Shown here one piece after another: positions 25,380-35,797 of a DNA stretch of 64,000 nucleotides (position 1 is its first letter; each line of letters starts with the position of its first letter). This DNA is from Bradysia coprophila (Eukaryota; Arthropoda; Insecta; Diptera; Sciaridae). Under the pieces are notes generated by a model that ran no database searches, had not been told where the DNA came from, and saw only the letters and a list, made by a program, of their open reading frames with translations. The position numbers and the translations under genes are program-made. The DNA is taken from contig NW_023503555.1 in NCBI RefSeq assembly GCF_014529535.1, forward strand, positions 6,076,001 to 6,140,000. The letters are read 5' to 3'.

Positions 25380-27992
25380 ATGTTTTTCATCAGTTGGTTC
25401 ATTTTGCTTATTGGATTAAATTCGTTGAACGCCGAAACTTTCATCAAAGAATTTCAATTGACGAAATCACCGGACGTAACTCGTCTTCGCGTTGAATATT
25501 TCACAAATGATGCGTCCCAATCACCAAGTTCCTTAACTTATTCGTTATGGAAGGGTAAACCATAAATCAAAATGACTTTTTTGCACTGAAACTTTAAACC
25601 AGACTTTCTGTTAGGCCAACAAGTCGTTCATGTGTCCCAAATAAATCAACAGTTCGGTCAAAATTTCAAACTGACCGAAGCCGCCAACAACTTTCTGTTT
25701 GACGGATCCGATTCATCATTGCAATTTCAAATTGAAGAAGACACCGAACTGTATGCAATTGTGTCGGTTACGCGAAGTTCAAAGAAAGCGGTCACAATGG
25801 ACGACTGTTTCAAATTGAATTCGCAGGAAGTTAGTTGGTATGGAGGACCGCAGCAGAAGTATCAATATTGGCCAATTGATCGCTTAAATCTGAAAGACTA
25901 TTCGTATATAACGAAAGAGGCCGACAACTGTGGTGTTGCTGAACGATATTGGTTGAATTCGCGCGGTATTTTCATCTATGTCGATGCAGAAGCGCCACTT
26001 TTCTTGAATCAAGCTCCGATGGAGTCGCTGTGCTTGACCGTTGAGAAGAAGTTACCCTATTACGCACACGACAACGAAACGATCTCCTTCAATTACAAAA
26101 TCGGTATTGCTGCAGATGCCCGACAGGCACACATGATGGCTATAGACAAATTCTTGAAGGTGAATCAAAGACTTGAAATTGACACTCACTTCAAGCAGGG
26201 CCGGACTGGTTGCGACCGGGCGATGTTTGCTAAAAAAGGCTCGAAAAATCGTAACTTTCAGTAGCCTAGTTTACCCAGTTCGAGCCTGCTCAAACGGCTT
26301 TTAGTATTCGAAAAGCCTCGTTATGCACTCAAATGCTAATCATTCCCTCAATCCCATTTTAATTGTGTTAAAGAAACCTACTGGTTACCCCGATGAAAGA
26401 ATGGTTCGACATCCCATTTGGTCGACGTGGGCTCGATATTATGCTCCCATAAACGAATCAGTTTTGACTACGTTTGCCAACGAGATCTTGCAATACAAAT
26501 TCAACAACAGCCAGTTTGAGATTGACGATGCATGGGAAATATGCTACGGTGCCACCGCATTCGACACCACGAAATTCCCCAACATCAAAGAGTTGACCGA
26601 TTCGTTAAAATTGCAAGGTTTTCGTGTTACATTGTGGATCCATCCGTTCATCAATAAGGATTGCAGCCCATACTTTGAAGATGCTCTAATCAATGGGTAC
26701 CTAGTGTTGGATCAGAATGGTAACGCGTCGACACAATGGTGGAACAGTCAGAGGGGGGAAGCGGGTTACATTGATGTGAGTATGATGCCGTAGCATAGAA
26801 TCATGTAAAAATGCTGACAAAGAAACGGTTTCAAGTTTACCAAGCCATCTGCTGCGACCTGGTTTTCCGACAAGCTAAAAGTCCTGGCAGAAGATGCTGG
26901 CATTGACAGTTTTAAGTTTGATGCTGGAGAATCGTCTTGGGCACCATACGACCCCGTTCTCAGCGCAACTCCTAAGCGTCATCCGCTTGCTATCACCACT
27001 GATTACATAAACACCGTTTCGAAATTCGGTGCAATGGAAGAAGTTCGTTCAGCTTTTCGTAACCAAGAAATGCCAATTTTCCTGAGAATGATCGACAAAG
27101 ATTCTGGTGAGTTGATGATTACCCTAAAACTCTCATTGGTCATTGTTCAAATGACCACTGGATATGGGATTCAGAAGGCAAGATATCATCTCCGAATTCT
27201 TATTCTTGTCTTGCAGAATGGAACTGGAACAACGGTCTACCCACCTTAGTGACCACATTACTTCAATTGAATATGGTCGGTTATCCGCTAGTGCTTCCGG
27301 ACATGATTGGAGGAAATGGCTACAATAATCGTCCGCCGAATAAGGAAATGTTCATTCGCTGGCTACAGGCGAACGTTTTCATGCCCAGTTTGCAATTTTC
27401 ATTCGTACCATGGGACTATGATGCTGAAACGATTGCCATTAGCCATACGTTCACCGACCTTCATGCCAAATATACGGATGTGATAATGGAACGATTCAAA
27501 TTGGCTAGCGAAAAGGGTGATCCTGTCAATCCTCCAATGTAAGTTGAATCGTTATGGAAAGTGAACGAATTGAAATAAATTTTCCTTTTTGTCCAGTTGG
27601 TGGATAGCGCCTGACGATCGGGTTGCACAATACACCAATGACGGTAAGTGTTGGGTTTCCGACATCGTCTTGGGAGAAACAAATTAACGGACGAATGTCG
27701 ATTTCTTTCGATAGAATTTTTGTTGGGTGAAGATATCTTGGTTGCACCAGTTCTAGTGGAAGGTATGGTCTCACGAGACATTTATCTACCTCGCGGAGTG
27801 TGGAAAGACGAAAATACCGGAGATACCCTAACTGGACCCACTTGGTTGTACAGTTATCCGGCAAATTTATCGGTGCTGCCATATTTTACCAGGACTGGTG
27901 CTACTTCCAGCAGTACTTCGGTGATTCAAATATCGGAAATTAGCGCAACAATGATTGCACTATTTGCACTACTGTTCTTATCTCGGTTTTAG
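25380..27992 (+). CDS. GH31 family glycosidase, MYORG/tobi-like, secreted or GPI-anchored
   Basis: A complete seven-exon gene is read as 25380-25554, 25615-26159, 26374-26775, 26836-27106, 27217-27538, 27597-27643 and 27715-27992, giving 679 residues. All introns are GT..AG and phase-consistent. Residues 1-18 form a signal peptide (FFISWFILLIGLNSLNA). The GH31 barrel shows WSTWARYY (256-263), FRVTLWIHPFINKDC, the nucleophile motif KFDAGES with D403, RMIDKDS (D461 or D463 is the likely acid/base) and LPDMIGGNGY. These mark the MYORG/KIAA1161 and Drosophila tobi branch of alpha-glycosidases. The last 15 residues are hydrophobic with no cytoplasmic tail, which suggests a GPI anchor; vertebrate MYORG is instead type II membrane-bound. 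The substrate is not known; alpha-galactoside or alpha-glucoside activity is expected from the family. Confidence 0.92.
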
Positions 27993-28050
27993 TTTATTTA
28001 AGTTTATAATTGTAAGTTTAACGTAATTTGAAGTGGTCATCGATAATAAG

Positions 28051-28057
28051 ATAATAA
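28051..28057 (+). terminator. Likely poly(A) signal of the glycosidase gene
   Basis: AATAAAA lies about 60 bp after the stop codon. It is the first such signal downstream. Confidence 0.5.
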
Positions 28058-29149
28058 AAATCAAGTCAACAGCAGATAATTTTCTCGAGTACCTATTCCA
28101 TTGTAAATAGGCTGTTATCACCACTTTCGCTTCCTATTTTATTAGGTACGTTTCTTTGCGGAACATGTTGAAATGGTCATTTGTTAATCAAAGAGGGAGA
28201 ATAGCAAATAGATAATGGAGAAGACTCAGTTTCGCTTAGTTCGCTGTTCATTTCATCTGAAGCAACGCACTTCAAGCATTAGTGGTACCCTAAATAAAGT
28301 AGGTATAATATACAGGACAGTGTTTATTTCACTGCACTGTTAGAAATAAAAATACGGCTTCTATACTGAGCCGTTCATTCGAATTAAAATTTGTATGGGA
28401 TTTTAAAATTCCGTGCTGCTGCTCATGGTACCAGACTGTCACCTCGTAAAATATTTAGTGACGACTCTCTACAAAAACTACTCTATTTGTCACCTGTCAA
28501 TCGAAGCACTTTTGCTTGAAGTGCGTTGATCTTAGTCATTGATTGATAAGGAAGCGTTAGTGAGATCTTTGGGGCTGAATGTATAATATTAACTGATTCA
28601 ACCAATCTTTCCTCGGGAATCGAATCTGCTGTCTTTGAGTGCACTTCAGTCTTTCGATCCCGAGTGCTAGAATGAGACAAACATATCTGTGTTAGCCTTG
28701 CATCAACAGACATTTACTCATATCTTTCTTTTAATAACTCTCGTCTTATTCTTTATTCGAATGAGAACCAGGTTTGGGCTGGAGCGAGTAGAACTTGCTG
28801 CTAAAGCTAGAATCATAGTCACCTCTTATCTGCTAAAGCTTAGATTTAGAAAAAGTTCTACGTTTTCCTTCCGTTTTGCTCGGTTTACGAAACAAAATTG
28901 ATTGAACTTGTACTCTCTCTAGAGGCCTCCCTAACAACCTTTTATAGCCAATAACACGTGTAGTCTGGACCACCGTCTGGCTTGACGTGACTTCCGAACC
29001 ATGCCTCGAAAATACTCTTTGAGAAAAGTTAGTTAGCATAATTGATAAAGTGGATATAGTGGGGAGGCAGTGTCAGTCATACGCAACAGAATCAGGAGAT
29101 GCAAACGCCTTCGTTTCACTAATATAAAAACAAATAAATTGCATAGAGG
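28058..29149. other. Intergenic stretch; possible minus-strand promoter or solo LTR
   Basis: No gene was recognised. On the minus strand a TATAAAAGG box (near 28940), followed by a GC-balanced CTAGAGAGAGTACAAG leader, resembles an LTR or Pol II promoter, but I could not define TG..CA ends or a target duplication. GAAGCACTTTTGCTTGAAGT near 28503 matches AAGCACTTCAAGCAAAAGTG near 58715. Confidence 0.3.
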
Positions 29150-30085
29150 GATTCTTTTGAAAAACATCCTGCCGAAATCCGACGGATTTTCTAGAGGACT
29201 TTTTTATATGTGCCGTAAAGAAAGGTATTCAACCCTAGAAACCATAACCACTTTCAAAAAAATCTTCGAAGTTTGTGTAGCTGGTTAAAGGGTGATCAAA
29301 AACCGAAAACTTGCACTTTTCTTACAAAAATTTCTCCAATTATGCGAGCCGTACATGTCGTGTGCGGTGTCATTAGAAAGGTAATCACATGTACTATTGA
29401 GCCGAATAGGGACTTATTGGGTTTAAAATTCATTGACACTGAAATATGTGCAGTTGAAGTTTTCAACCGAAGACAGACACTGTTCTGATTGAAATTTCTC
29501 GAGGTAGACAAAACGTACATGGTCGTGTTCATTTGAAAAGTAATTTAATGTGCTTTTGGGCCAAATAGGGTCTTATGTGGTTTGGATGCACCTATGATGA
29601 AATATGTACACCTAAATATTTCAACTTCTATTTCATCGTAGATGCATCCAAACCACATAAGACCCTATTTGGCCCAAAAACACATAAAATTACTTTCCCC
29701 ACACTACATGTTTTGCGTACATCGAGAAATTTCAGTAAGAACAGTGTAAGTCTTCGGTTGAAAACTTTATATGCTCATATTTCAGTGTCGATGAATTTTA
29801 AACACAATAAGTCCCTATTCAGCTCATGTACATGTACTACATGTACTATGTGATTACCTTTCTAATGACACCCCACACGACCCTGTACGGCTCGTGTAAC
29901 TGGAGAAATTTTTGTAAGAAAAGTGCAAGTTTTCGGTTTTTGATCACCTTTCACCAGCCACACAAATTTCGAAGAATTTTTTTGAAAGTGATTTTGGCTT
30001 CTAGGGTCGAATACCTTTCTAGACACATATAAAAAAGTTCACTGGAAAATGCGTCCGATTTCGATAGGCTGTTTTTCAAAGAATC
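29150..30085. mobile_element. Full-length 936-bp near-palindromic foldback element
   Basis: The element is one inverted repeat from GATTCTTTTGAAAAACA to TGTTTTTCAAAGAATC, with arms of about 450 bp and a small centre near 29600-29625 (CACCTAAATATTTCAACTT). A direct repeat ATAGAG lies on both sides (29143-29148 and about 30086-30091), as expected for a target-site duplication. A second, truncated copy is at 16651-17340. Arms diverge from each other about as much as the copies do. No transposase. Confidence 0.85.
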
Positions 30086-30280
30086 ATAGAGAATTCATAG
30101 AGACTCGGAACATCTGTTTTGAGATAGACACAATGTTTTATGAAACACAAGTAAATCATAGGTCTGTTCCGGGATCTGTGCAATACCATCTCTGGCAACC
30201 TTACTACATTTATTAAGGTGGTAAAAGTTCAACAGAGCCTTTGCATTTTACATGTTAAATTAGAAATTAGTCAACAGTGT

Positions 30281-30318
30281 ACGATTCTACCACGGCAGAG
30301 CAAAATAAACTTTACTCT
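30281..30318. repeat. Two MITE tips joined head to head
   Basis: CACGGCAGAGCAAAATAAA is followed at once by CTTTACTCTGTCGTG. These are the two ends of the element at 32294-32503 with its interior missing. Confidence 0.6.
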
Positions 30319-30908
30319 GTCGTGATTTTACAAACAAAGGAATAAGGTGGTATTTTGACAGCGTCAAAATGATGTTTGTTTGCTAGAGATTGGTAGGGCA
30401 TTGGTATTTTCCATCGTACTGTAAAAACATTTCGTCGACAATAATTTTTTGGTTATGCCTCTATGGACGACGTTTTGACAGCTCCAACAACCTTCGAACA
30501 GACCTATAGTCAACCAACCAGTGTCGTTAACATCAAACTTTAGCATATTAGTTACTGCGCGTCTAAATGACATTACCTTCCCACTCTAGGTACGCCTTAG
30601 AAAAACCTCAGAGAAAACGAACTTCTGATATTGAGGAACTAAGAATATAGAAAGCCTGAAAGGCGGAGAGAAAATACCGCATTTTTTTCACAGTCAGCAT
30701 GAAAGATAATATTTCGGAACGAGTATACTACTTCAACCACAATGTATCACGAACAGACTATGTGGTAAATCAATGTTATTTTTACTTTGTCACTTTGTCA
30801 AATGGATAGTTTTGAAATTTGGCACCCAAAACGTTTAGTGCATTCCAACAGAAACAGATGTCGTGCTTTTATAATACCTGTTACACATCCGCCTCTATGT
30901 TGAATTTT

Positions 30909-30990
30909 ATGTCACGTAAATTCACCAAAAATATCTTGCCTCTTGTACGATACAATTTCAAGTTGTTACCGACATTTTACCGGCTTGAAA
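30909..30990. repeat. Dispersed repeat, TATGTCACGTAAATTCACC type
   Basis: About 75-80 bp aligns, with gaps, to 34849-34930. Shared blocks are GTCACGTAAATTCACCAAAA and ACGATA(C/T)(A/C)ATTTCAA(G/A)TTGTT. Both copies lie a few hundred bp upstream of a plus-strand reading frame (31335 and 35108), but transposon origin is the simpler explanation. Confidence 0.5.
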
Positions 30991-31118
30991 ATAAAAATAT
31001 TCTGCATAACATAGCCTATCAATATGAATTGAATCTTTGGCAATGAGTTTTTGATAAATGAAAACTTTGTGGAATCGTCAGCAACTTCCAAATTAGCTCA
31101 TGTCGTGCTGTGAATCTC

Positions 31119-31125
31119 TATAAAA
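31119..31125 (+). promoter_or_regulatory. Possible TATA box of the Cys-rich ORF
   Basis: CTCTATAAAACAA lies about 215 bp before the ATG at 31335. A possible short 5' UTR intron (GTTAGT near 31188 to TTTTTTTACAG at 31240) would shorten the leader. Confidence 0.35.
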
Positions 31126-31334
31126 CAAATATTGATAATGACCGTTTAATTGTGGCGTCGCGGGCGTCGCAACTCGTTTCATTTCTGGTTAGTGTTCAAG
31201 TTTCATTTTTCAAATTTCGTTCAACAAGTTTTTTTACAGATGAATTTTAGAACGTCCCTGGACATTACAGAGACAACAGCTTTTGTCGGCGTGAGGCTCT
31301 ATTCTTTAGTCTATCAAAAAACGAACAATTTGAA

Positions 31335-32045
31335 ATGGATGGTCAAGTACTGTATAAAGTCCATTTCAGCAAATTGTGCCAATTAGACATGAAATTGCTG
31401 ACTGACACATTCAGAAAGATTGGAAATCTTAACGCTGAAGACTTACAGAGAGTTAAAGTATACGTGGAAAGAACAACGAATCATGGACAGACCAAAGTTG
31501 AAAATCTCATTGGAACCAAGTGCAAAGACATCATACGATTTGTATTATCAGGTGCTATAGATGTGGACCAATTAGAAGGTTGGATAGAAGCATACAATAG
31601 GAAAGTAACAGCTTTCAATGATAAATTAAACATCGCAGCTTGTCATTATGCCGTTGACATTGAAGAACTGAACAGCTTAAAGAAAGAATTAATAGTGCAA
31701 CACAAGTACTTATATGATACAGTCAGATCCAGTAGATGCATATCTGATACCATGCCTACAGGTGATGATGTTGAATTATGCATGGATTGCAAATCTATGA
31801 TAAGAACTACTGTTACTGCAAGAACTATGACCGTCGAAGAACTAGAGAAAGAAAAGAGCGAAGTAGCGATTGAGCAAGACAGATTAGACAGTTATGATTG
31901 CAACAGCAGTTTCTGTTTTGGATCATGCAATCGATGCAAAAATAGATGTCATAAAATTGTACCAGGAACGAAGATGATTCGGCAAACAGAGACTTGTTTG
32001 TGTGGAAGCCAACATGTATCTGCAGAAAGGCCGAATCGAATGTAA
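31335..32045 (+). CDS. Uncharacterised intronless 236-residue protein with Cys-rich C-terminus
   Basis: This is a single long frame with sensible, non-repetitive amino-acid use. I do not recognise the family. The first 130 residues are charged and probably helical. The C-terminal third is Cys-rich: CxxC at 149-152, then C189, C194, C198, C201, C205 and CLC at 221-223, a pattern that could bind zinc. No signal peptide or membrane segment is visible, so a cytoplasmic or nuclear place is likely. A TATA-like box lies upstream and an AATAAA about 60 bp after the stop. Lack of introns and the surrounding mobile elements fit a retrocopy, a domesticated transposon or viral gene, or a young lineage gene. 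Start choice is uncertain; a second Met is at residue 19. Confidence 0.6.
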   Translation: MDGQVLYKVHFSKLCQLDMKLLTDTFRKIGNLNAEDLQRVKVYVERTTNHGQTKVENLIGTKCKDIIRFVLSGAIDVDQLEGWIEAYNRKVTAFNDKLNIAACHYAVDIEELNSLKKELIVQHKYLYDTVRSSRCISDTMPTGDDVELCMDCKSMIRTTVTARTMTVEELEKEKSEVAIEQDRLDSYDCNSSFCFGSCNRCKNRCHKIVPGTKMIRQTETCLCGSQHVSAERPNRM

Positions 32046-32293
32046 AGAGTTTACCACTATGCACCTACTTGGGTAAAGTTATCAAAACAGATTTTGCAGG
32101 AAATAAACTTTTCTGAATTTAATTGTTGTTTCTATACTAGCAGTGCTAAACTAGCACTGTTAACCCCAGGTCTTATATAAGACCGGCCATTTTAGATCTT
32201 CGAGAGCCTAGGTCACGCAGTTAAGAAGTTCTAAAGCTTCTGTTTCGACTACTCCAATTTGCAATCATTTTGAACTTTTTGCAGCGCCTTTGG

Positions 32294-32503
32294 GCACGAC
32301 AGAGTAAAGTATACCATGCAGGAGCGCTGATTTGACTAGGGACCTGAATAATCTAATAGCCCTATATTATTTGCGAATAAAATTTTTCACATTATGTCAG
32401 TGTTTATTTTTATTAAATTTTCATCCAGTGTATTAGGTCCCTTATTTGACGTTTCGAAATAGAACTGCTCCTGCCTGGTTTATTTTACTCTGCCGTGGTT
32501 TGG
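32294..32503. mobile_element. 210-bp MITE, CACG(A/G)CAGAGTAAA ends
   Basis: CACGACAGAGTAAAGTATAC at the left matches, in reverse, CACGGCAGAGTAAAATAAAC at the right, and both run inward to GCAGGAGC, making a terminal inverted repeat of about 31 bp. An internal GGGACCT / AGGTCCC pair is also inverted. Confidence 0.75.
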
Positions 32504-32637
32504 GCCTATACGTTTTCGGCCGTCAACTTTACGTCAGTAGACACATGTTTTGTTTTACAAGATAGCTAAAAAAGAACAATTATTTTTGAATGTCCTAAAC
32601 CTATGCTGTTCACGGAAAATTCGTGGATTTCGTTAAA

Positions 32638-33565
32638 GGCTGTGTAACTTATAATGTGGCTGCAGTTCTTATAATATAGCTGCAAGACTTATAAAAATAT
32701 AGCTACTGAACGCATATCCTATTAATGTTGGTTATTTACCTGCAATGTGAGTTACACAACTATATTATAGATTACAGAGCTACATTATGCATCGACAACA
32801 CATGTTATAGCTAGGATTTGCATATTGTGGCTGTGTACTCTATATCATAGCTGTGTAACGCATATTTGACGTATGAAAAATATAGCTGTGTGCTGCATAT
32901 CAGAAAATGTATGGCATTCAAGTTATGATTCGTACTGACGCTTGGTCGGACTCAATGTTAACAGATAAAGAAAAATCGTAAAATAGCTTGGCTGATTTTA
33001 ATAAAGCTTGATTGTCAGGTTATAGAAATACCTCTTCAATAGTCAAAATCCGTGGAAACACAGACGAATGAAAGTATATATCAGTATATATCAGAAATTT
33101 CAATACATAAGAAACGAATTAAGCCAAGTAACTCCCAAATGTCAAACTAGGCATTTCACAGAAAACAATTGAATGGCCGATTCTTCACGCAGGAAGAACC
33201 TGAAACAATGCTCCAATGACAACTCACCAAAGTAAAAATGCTAAATATGAAAACTACAGACTTGAATTAGGCTGTGTGCCTTATAATATAGCTGCAGAAT
33301 TTATATTGCGGTAACAACGCTTCGAAATAAGAACGTGTTAAAGCACAAGCAAAATTAGCACAACAGCAGCATTGGTGACGGTCGGATTCTCAGGTTAAGC
33401 ATCAATGGGCGCGGTTAGTACTTGGATGGGTGACCGCAAATTCATGAAAGTTCAGGAAAAAATTTTATTTCTCGAGATAGATTTGAAACGCGTCTCACAG
33501 CTATAATATAAGTTACACAGCTATTTTAACTACAGTCTTCGCAATATGCATTACACAGCTATATG
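32638..33565. mobile_element. Element with iterated TATAGCTG(T/C)(G/A) subterminal repeats
   Basis: The left side (32638-32905) carries about ten loosely repeated units such as GGCTGTGTAACTTATAATGT and TATAGCTGTGT, in both orientations. The right side (33270-33310, 33500-33565) carries the same words, mostly in reverse. The outer words, GGCTGTGTAACTTATAAT and ATGCATTACACAGCTATAT, are inverted. Clustered subterminal repeats are typical of transposase-binding regions in hAT-like MITEs. The middle contains a 5S rRNA-like segment. No protein frame and no clear target duplication. Confidence 0.5.
33381..33436 (+). ncRNA. 5S rRNA-like fragment (5S-derived SINE or pseudogene)
   Basis: The segment runs from GTCGGATTCTCAGGTTAAGC through GGGCGCGGTTAGTACTTGGA to TGGGTGACCGC. 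It matches the middle and 3' part of animal 5S rRNA, including the internal Pol III control region (A box GGTTAAGC, intermediate element, C box GTACTTGGATGGGTGACCGC). The first 35 or so and last 25 or so bases of a normal 5S gene are absent, so it is not a functional rRNA gene. Confidence 0.75.
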
Positions 33566-33689
33566 CCAAAAAATGGGGGTGCTAAGTCCACTTATAGATC
33601 TCACACGCATATTGGGATTTACCGTGTTGATTGTATTGTGTCTTTTTGAAGTTTTTAACTCTTTGCAGTGTCATTCTCTATAGGGAATA

Positions 33690-33838
33690 CGAAACCGGTA
33701 CCGCAACACGGTCCTTTGAGAACCGCAACACGGTTCTTCGAGGTCACTGCTCTTTGAAGCCGGAACACGGTTCTTTGAGAACTGGAACACGGTGCTCTGA
33801 GTACCGGAACACGGTTATTTTGAGTCTGTAACCGGTTC
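33690..33838. repeat. Tandem repeat GGAACACGGTTCTTTGAGAA, about 26-bp period
   Basis: Five to six diverged units lie between GAAACCGGTACC and GTAACCGGTTCC, which are themselves inverted. Each unit carries CGCAACACGG or GGAACACGG. Confidence 0.75.
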
Positions 33839-35029
33839 CAAGAAACGACTTTTTTTCTAGTAAATTGTTTCCTGATACTAAAATAGTGGAGCAACATGGA
33901 AAACACGTTATTGGATTCTATAATTGACCGCGACAAGAAAAAGTGTTTTCAACTCTGTTCGGAATTATTATGAAAATTTACGAATCGAATCTTTACAAGC
34001 CCAAGAAGGGAAAAATTACGGCACTAAAAAGTGCTTGACAACGTTATTAAGAAGGTCCTAGCTTCTAAACCAGCGTCTACAATCGATTATTTCCACACTC
34101 AGTAGTAGTATGACCAAATTTATTTGAAATGATCATGCAATAGATGAACTTATTTGATACGGGAGAAGATAAATAAATGTTTTTTGTGCATAAGACCAAC
34201 CAGCATTGAGTCTGAAAAGTCGCTTTCGCCCGCCGACAACATTACTAACATTTTTATTTGTTAACTTTCCCAGACACATGGATAGCAAAAGTAGAATTAT
34301 CAAATCTATTCCTTCTATTTATCAAACTTTTTTCAAATTATTACGCAAAATCTTTACATCATTTTTAACATTAGTTTGTTTGAATAATCGACAAAGTGAA
34401 TTCACGAATTAAATTTGGAAATTGAAATATATGTATGTAAGTCAGACAACATACGAAAAGTGTGTGAACTATTTTTATAAGAAAGGGTAAGGCTAGACAA
34501 AAACGTCGTCCATTGGTAAGTATATTAATTCGGGCGCATCTAAATATAAAAAATACGAATGCAAGGGGAAGGATTCCCAAAATCGTGTTTTTTCGTGTTA
34601 TCGAGAACCGGCCTGGTACTGCATTCCCCAATTCTTTGTTCGAAGAATGGAGTTTTGAAGTTAGAATAAGAAAATGTTTCATTATCTTTAGATTTGATAA
34701 CTACAACAGTCAAAGGGCCTGACCCACTCATCAAAACGCGCGCTATTTTTTAACATTGTCATGTTGACACTTCCTCTCCAAGACAAGTTACAATAACTGG
34801 TCCGTAACATTCTCATTACACCTCTTATTTTGTTTTATGTCATCTATGTCACGTAAATTCACCAAAAAATTGATTAACTTCTACGATATCATTTCAAATT
34901 GTTGCGGAGTAATTACAGTTACTGGTCTAAGAGATACACTAAACAATCAAAACAAACAGTCACTATGAGGTACGCGTATACGAACAAATTACAATTTTCT
35001 AAAACGAAAATATTATCCTTCCCATTCTT
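33839..35029. other. Intergenic stretch upstream of the METTL26 gene
   Basis: Frames on both strands at 34206-34734 overlap each other and show no domain. A copy of the TATGTCACGTAAATTCACC repeat lies at 34849-34930. Confidence 0.4.
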
Positions 35030-35107
35030 GTGCACATATATTCACTGAAAAGACATATCATCGTCTATCTGAGCACAATCACGGGTCGGCTAATCCATTC
35101 TAAATCA

Positions 35108-35797
35108 ATGATCAAATGTTTTAGAAAACAAAACTATCCGGCAGCCCAACGAAATTCCGAACCAATATTGAATGTTCTGCGAACGGTGTTGGATGGTAAG
35201 CGGCCAGGCCTAAAACTTTTGGAGATATCATCGGGATCAGGCCAACATACCGCATACTTTGCACCACATTTTCCTAACATAACGTTCCAACCGACCGAAT
35301 ACGATGCCAGTTTGTTGGAGAGTATTCAATGTTGGAAAGAGGACACTCAGGCAGACAATATCTGCTCACCGATGCAAATAAATGTGATGACACCGCATAA
35401 AGATTGGGGTGTAAATCCATCGAAATCGGGACCGTACCTAACCGGGCAACAGAACACTGATTTTAAAGACATGACCGGTCAGCTGGACTACATTCTCAAC
35501 ATCAACATGATTCACATTTCCCCCTTCGAATGCACTGAAGGTTTGTTTCGAAATTCGTCGAGTTTGTTGAAGACGAATGGGGCTCTCATTACTTATGGAC
35601 CATATGGGGTGGATGGAAAAATTACACCGCAAAGCAATGTCGATTTCGATAGAAGTTTGCGGAGAAATGACTCTCGATGGGGTGTGCGAGATTTGACAAT
35701 GTTAAGCGAATTTTGTCGTCAATTCGGGTTTGAGTTGGAAAAGTGTGTGGATATGCCGGCTAATAATAAGACTTGCGTTTGGAGGAAGGTGGGGTAG
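35108..35797 (+). CDS. METTL26: METTL26 / UPF0585 (DUF938) methyltransferase-like protein
   Basis: A single exon encodes 229 residues from the ATG at 35108; the frame is open 78 bp further upstream but with no ATG. The protein matches the METTL26 family along its whole length: AAQRNSEPIL at the N-terminus, LLEISSGSGQH (class I SAM-binding loop, about residues 38-48), FQPTEYD (end of strand 2), NMIHISPFECTEGLF, ITYGPYGVDGKI, QSNVDFD and VDMPANNKTCVWRK at the C-terminus. Vertebrate METTL26 is about 204 residues; the extra 20 or so lie between the GVNPSK segment and LDYIL. The family has a methyltransferase fold but no well-established substrate. An AATAAA follows about 135 bp after the stop. 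Absence of introns could reflect intron loss or retroposition, yet the frame is intact. Confidence 0.92.
   Translation: MIKCFRKQNYPAAQRNSEPILNVLRTVLDGKRPGLKLLEISSGSGQHTAYFAPHFPNITFQPTEYDASLLESIQCWKEDTQADNICSPMQINVMTPHKDWGVNPSKSGPYLTGQQNTDFKDMTGQLDYILNINMIHISPFECTEGLFRNSSSLLKTNGALITYGPYGVDGKITPQSNVDFDRSLRRNDSRWGVRDLTMLSEFCRQFGFELEKCVDMPANNKTCVWRKVG

Noticed and set aside
27107..27216. GACCACTGGATATGGGATTC inside GH31 intron 4 as an alternative exon
   Set aside because: DHWIWDS would resemble family sequence, but no AG acceptor precedes it, while the CAG at 27216 gives a clean, conserved join.
33381..33436. Functional 5S rRNA gene
   Set aside because: Both terminal parts that form the closing helix are missing.
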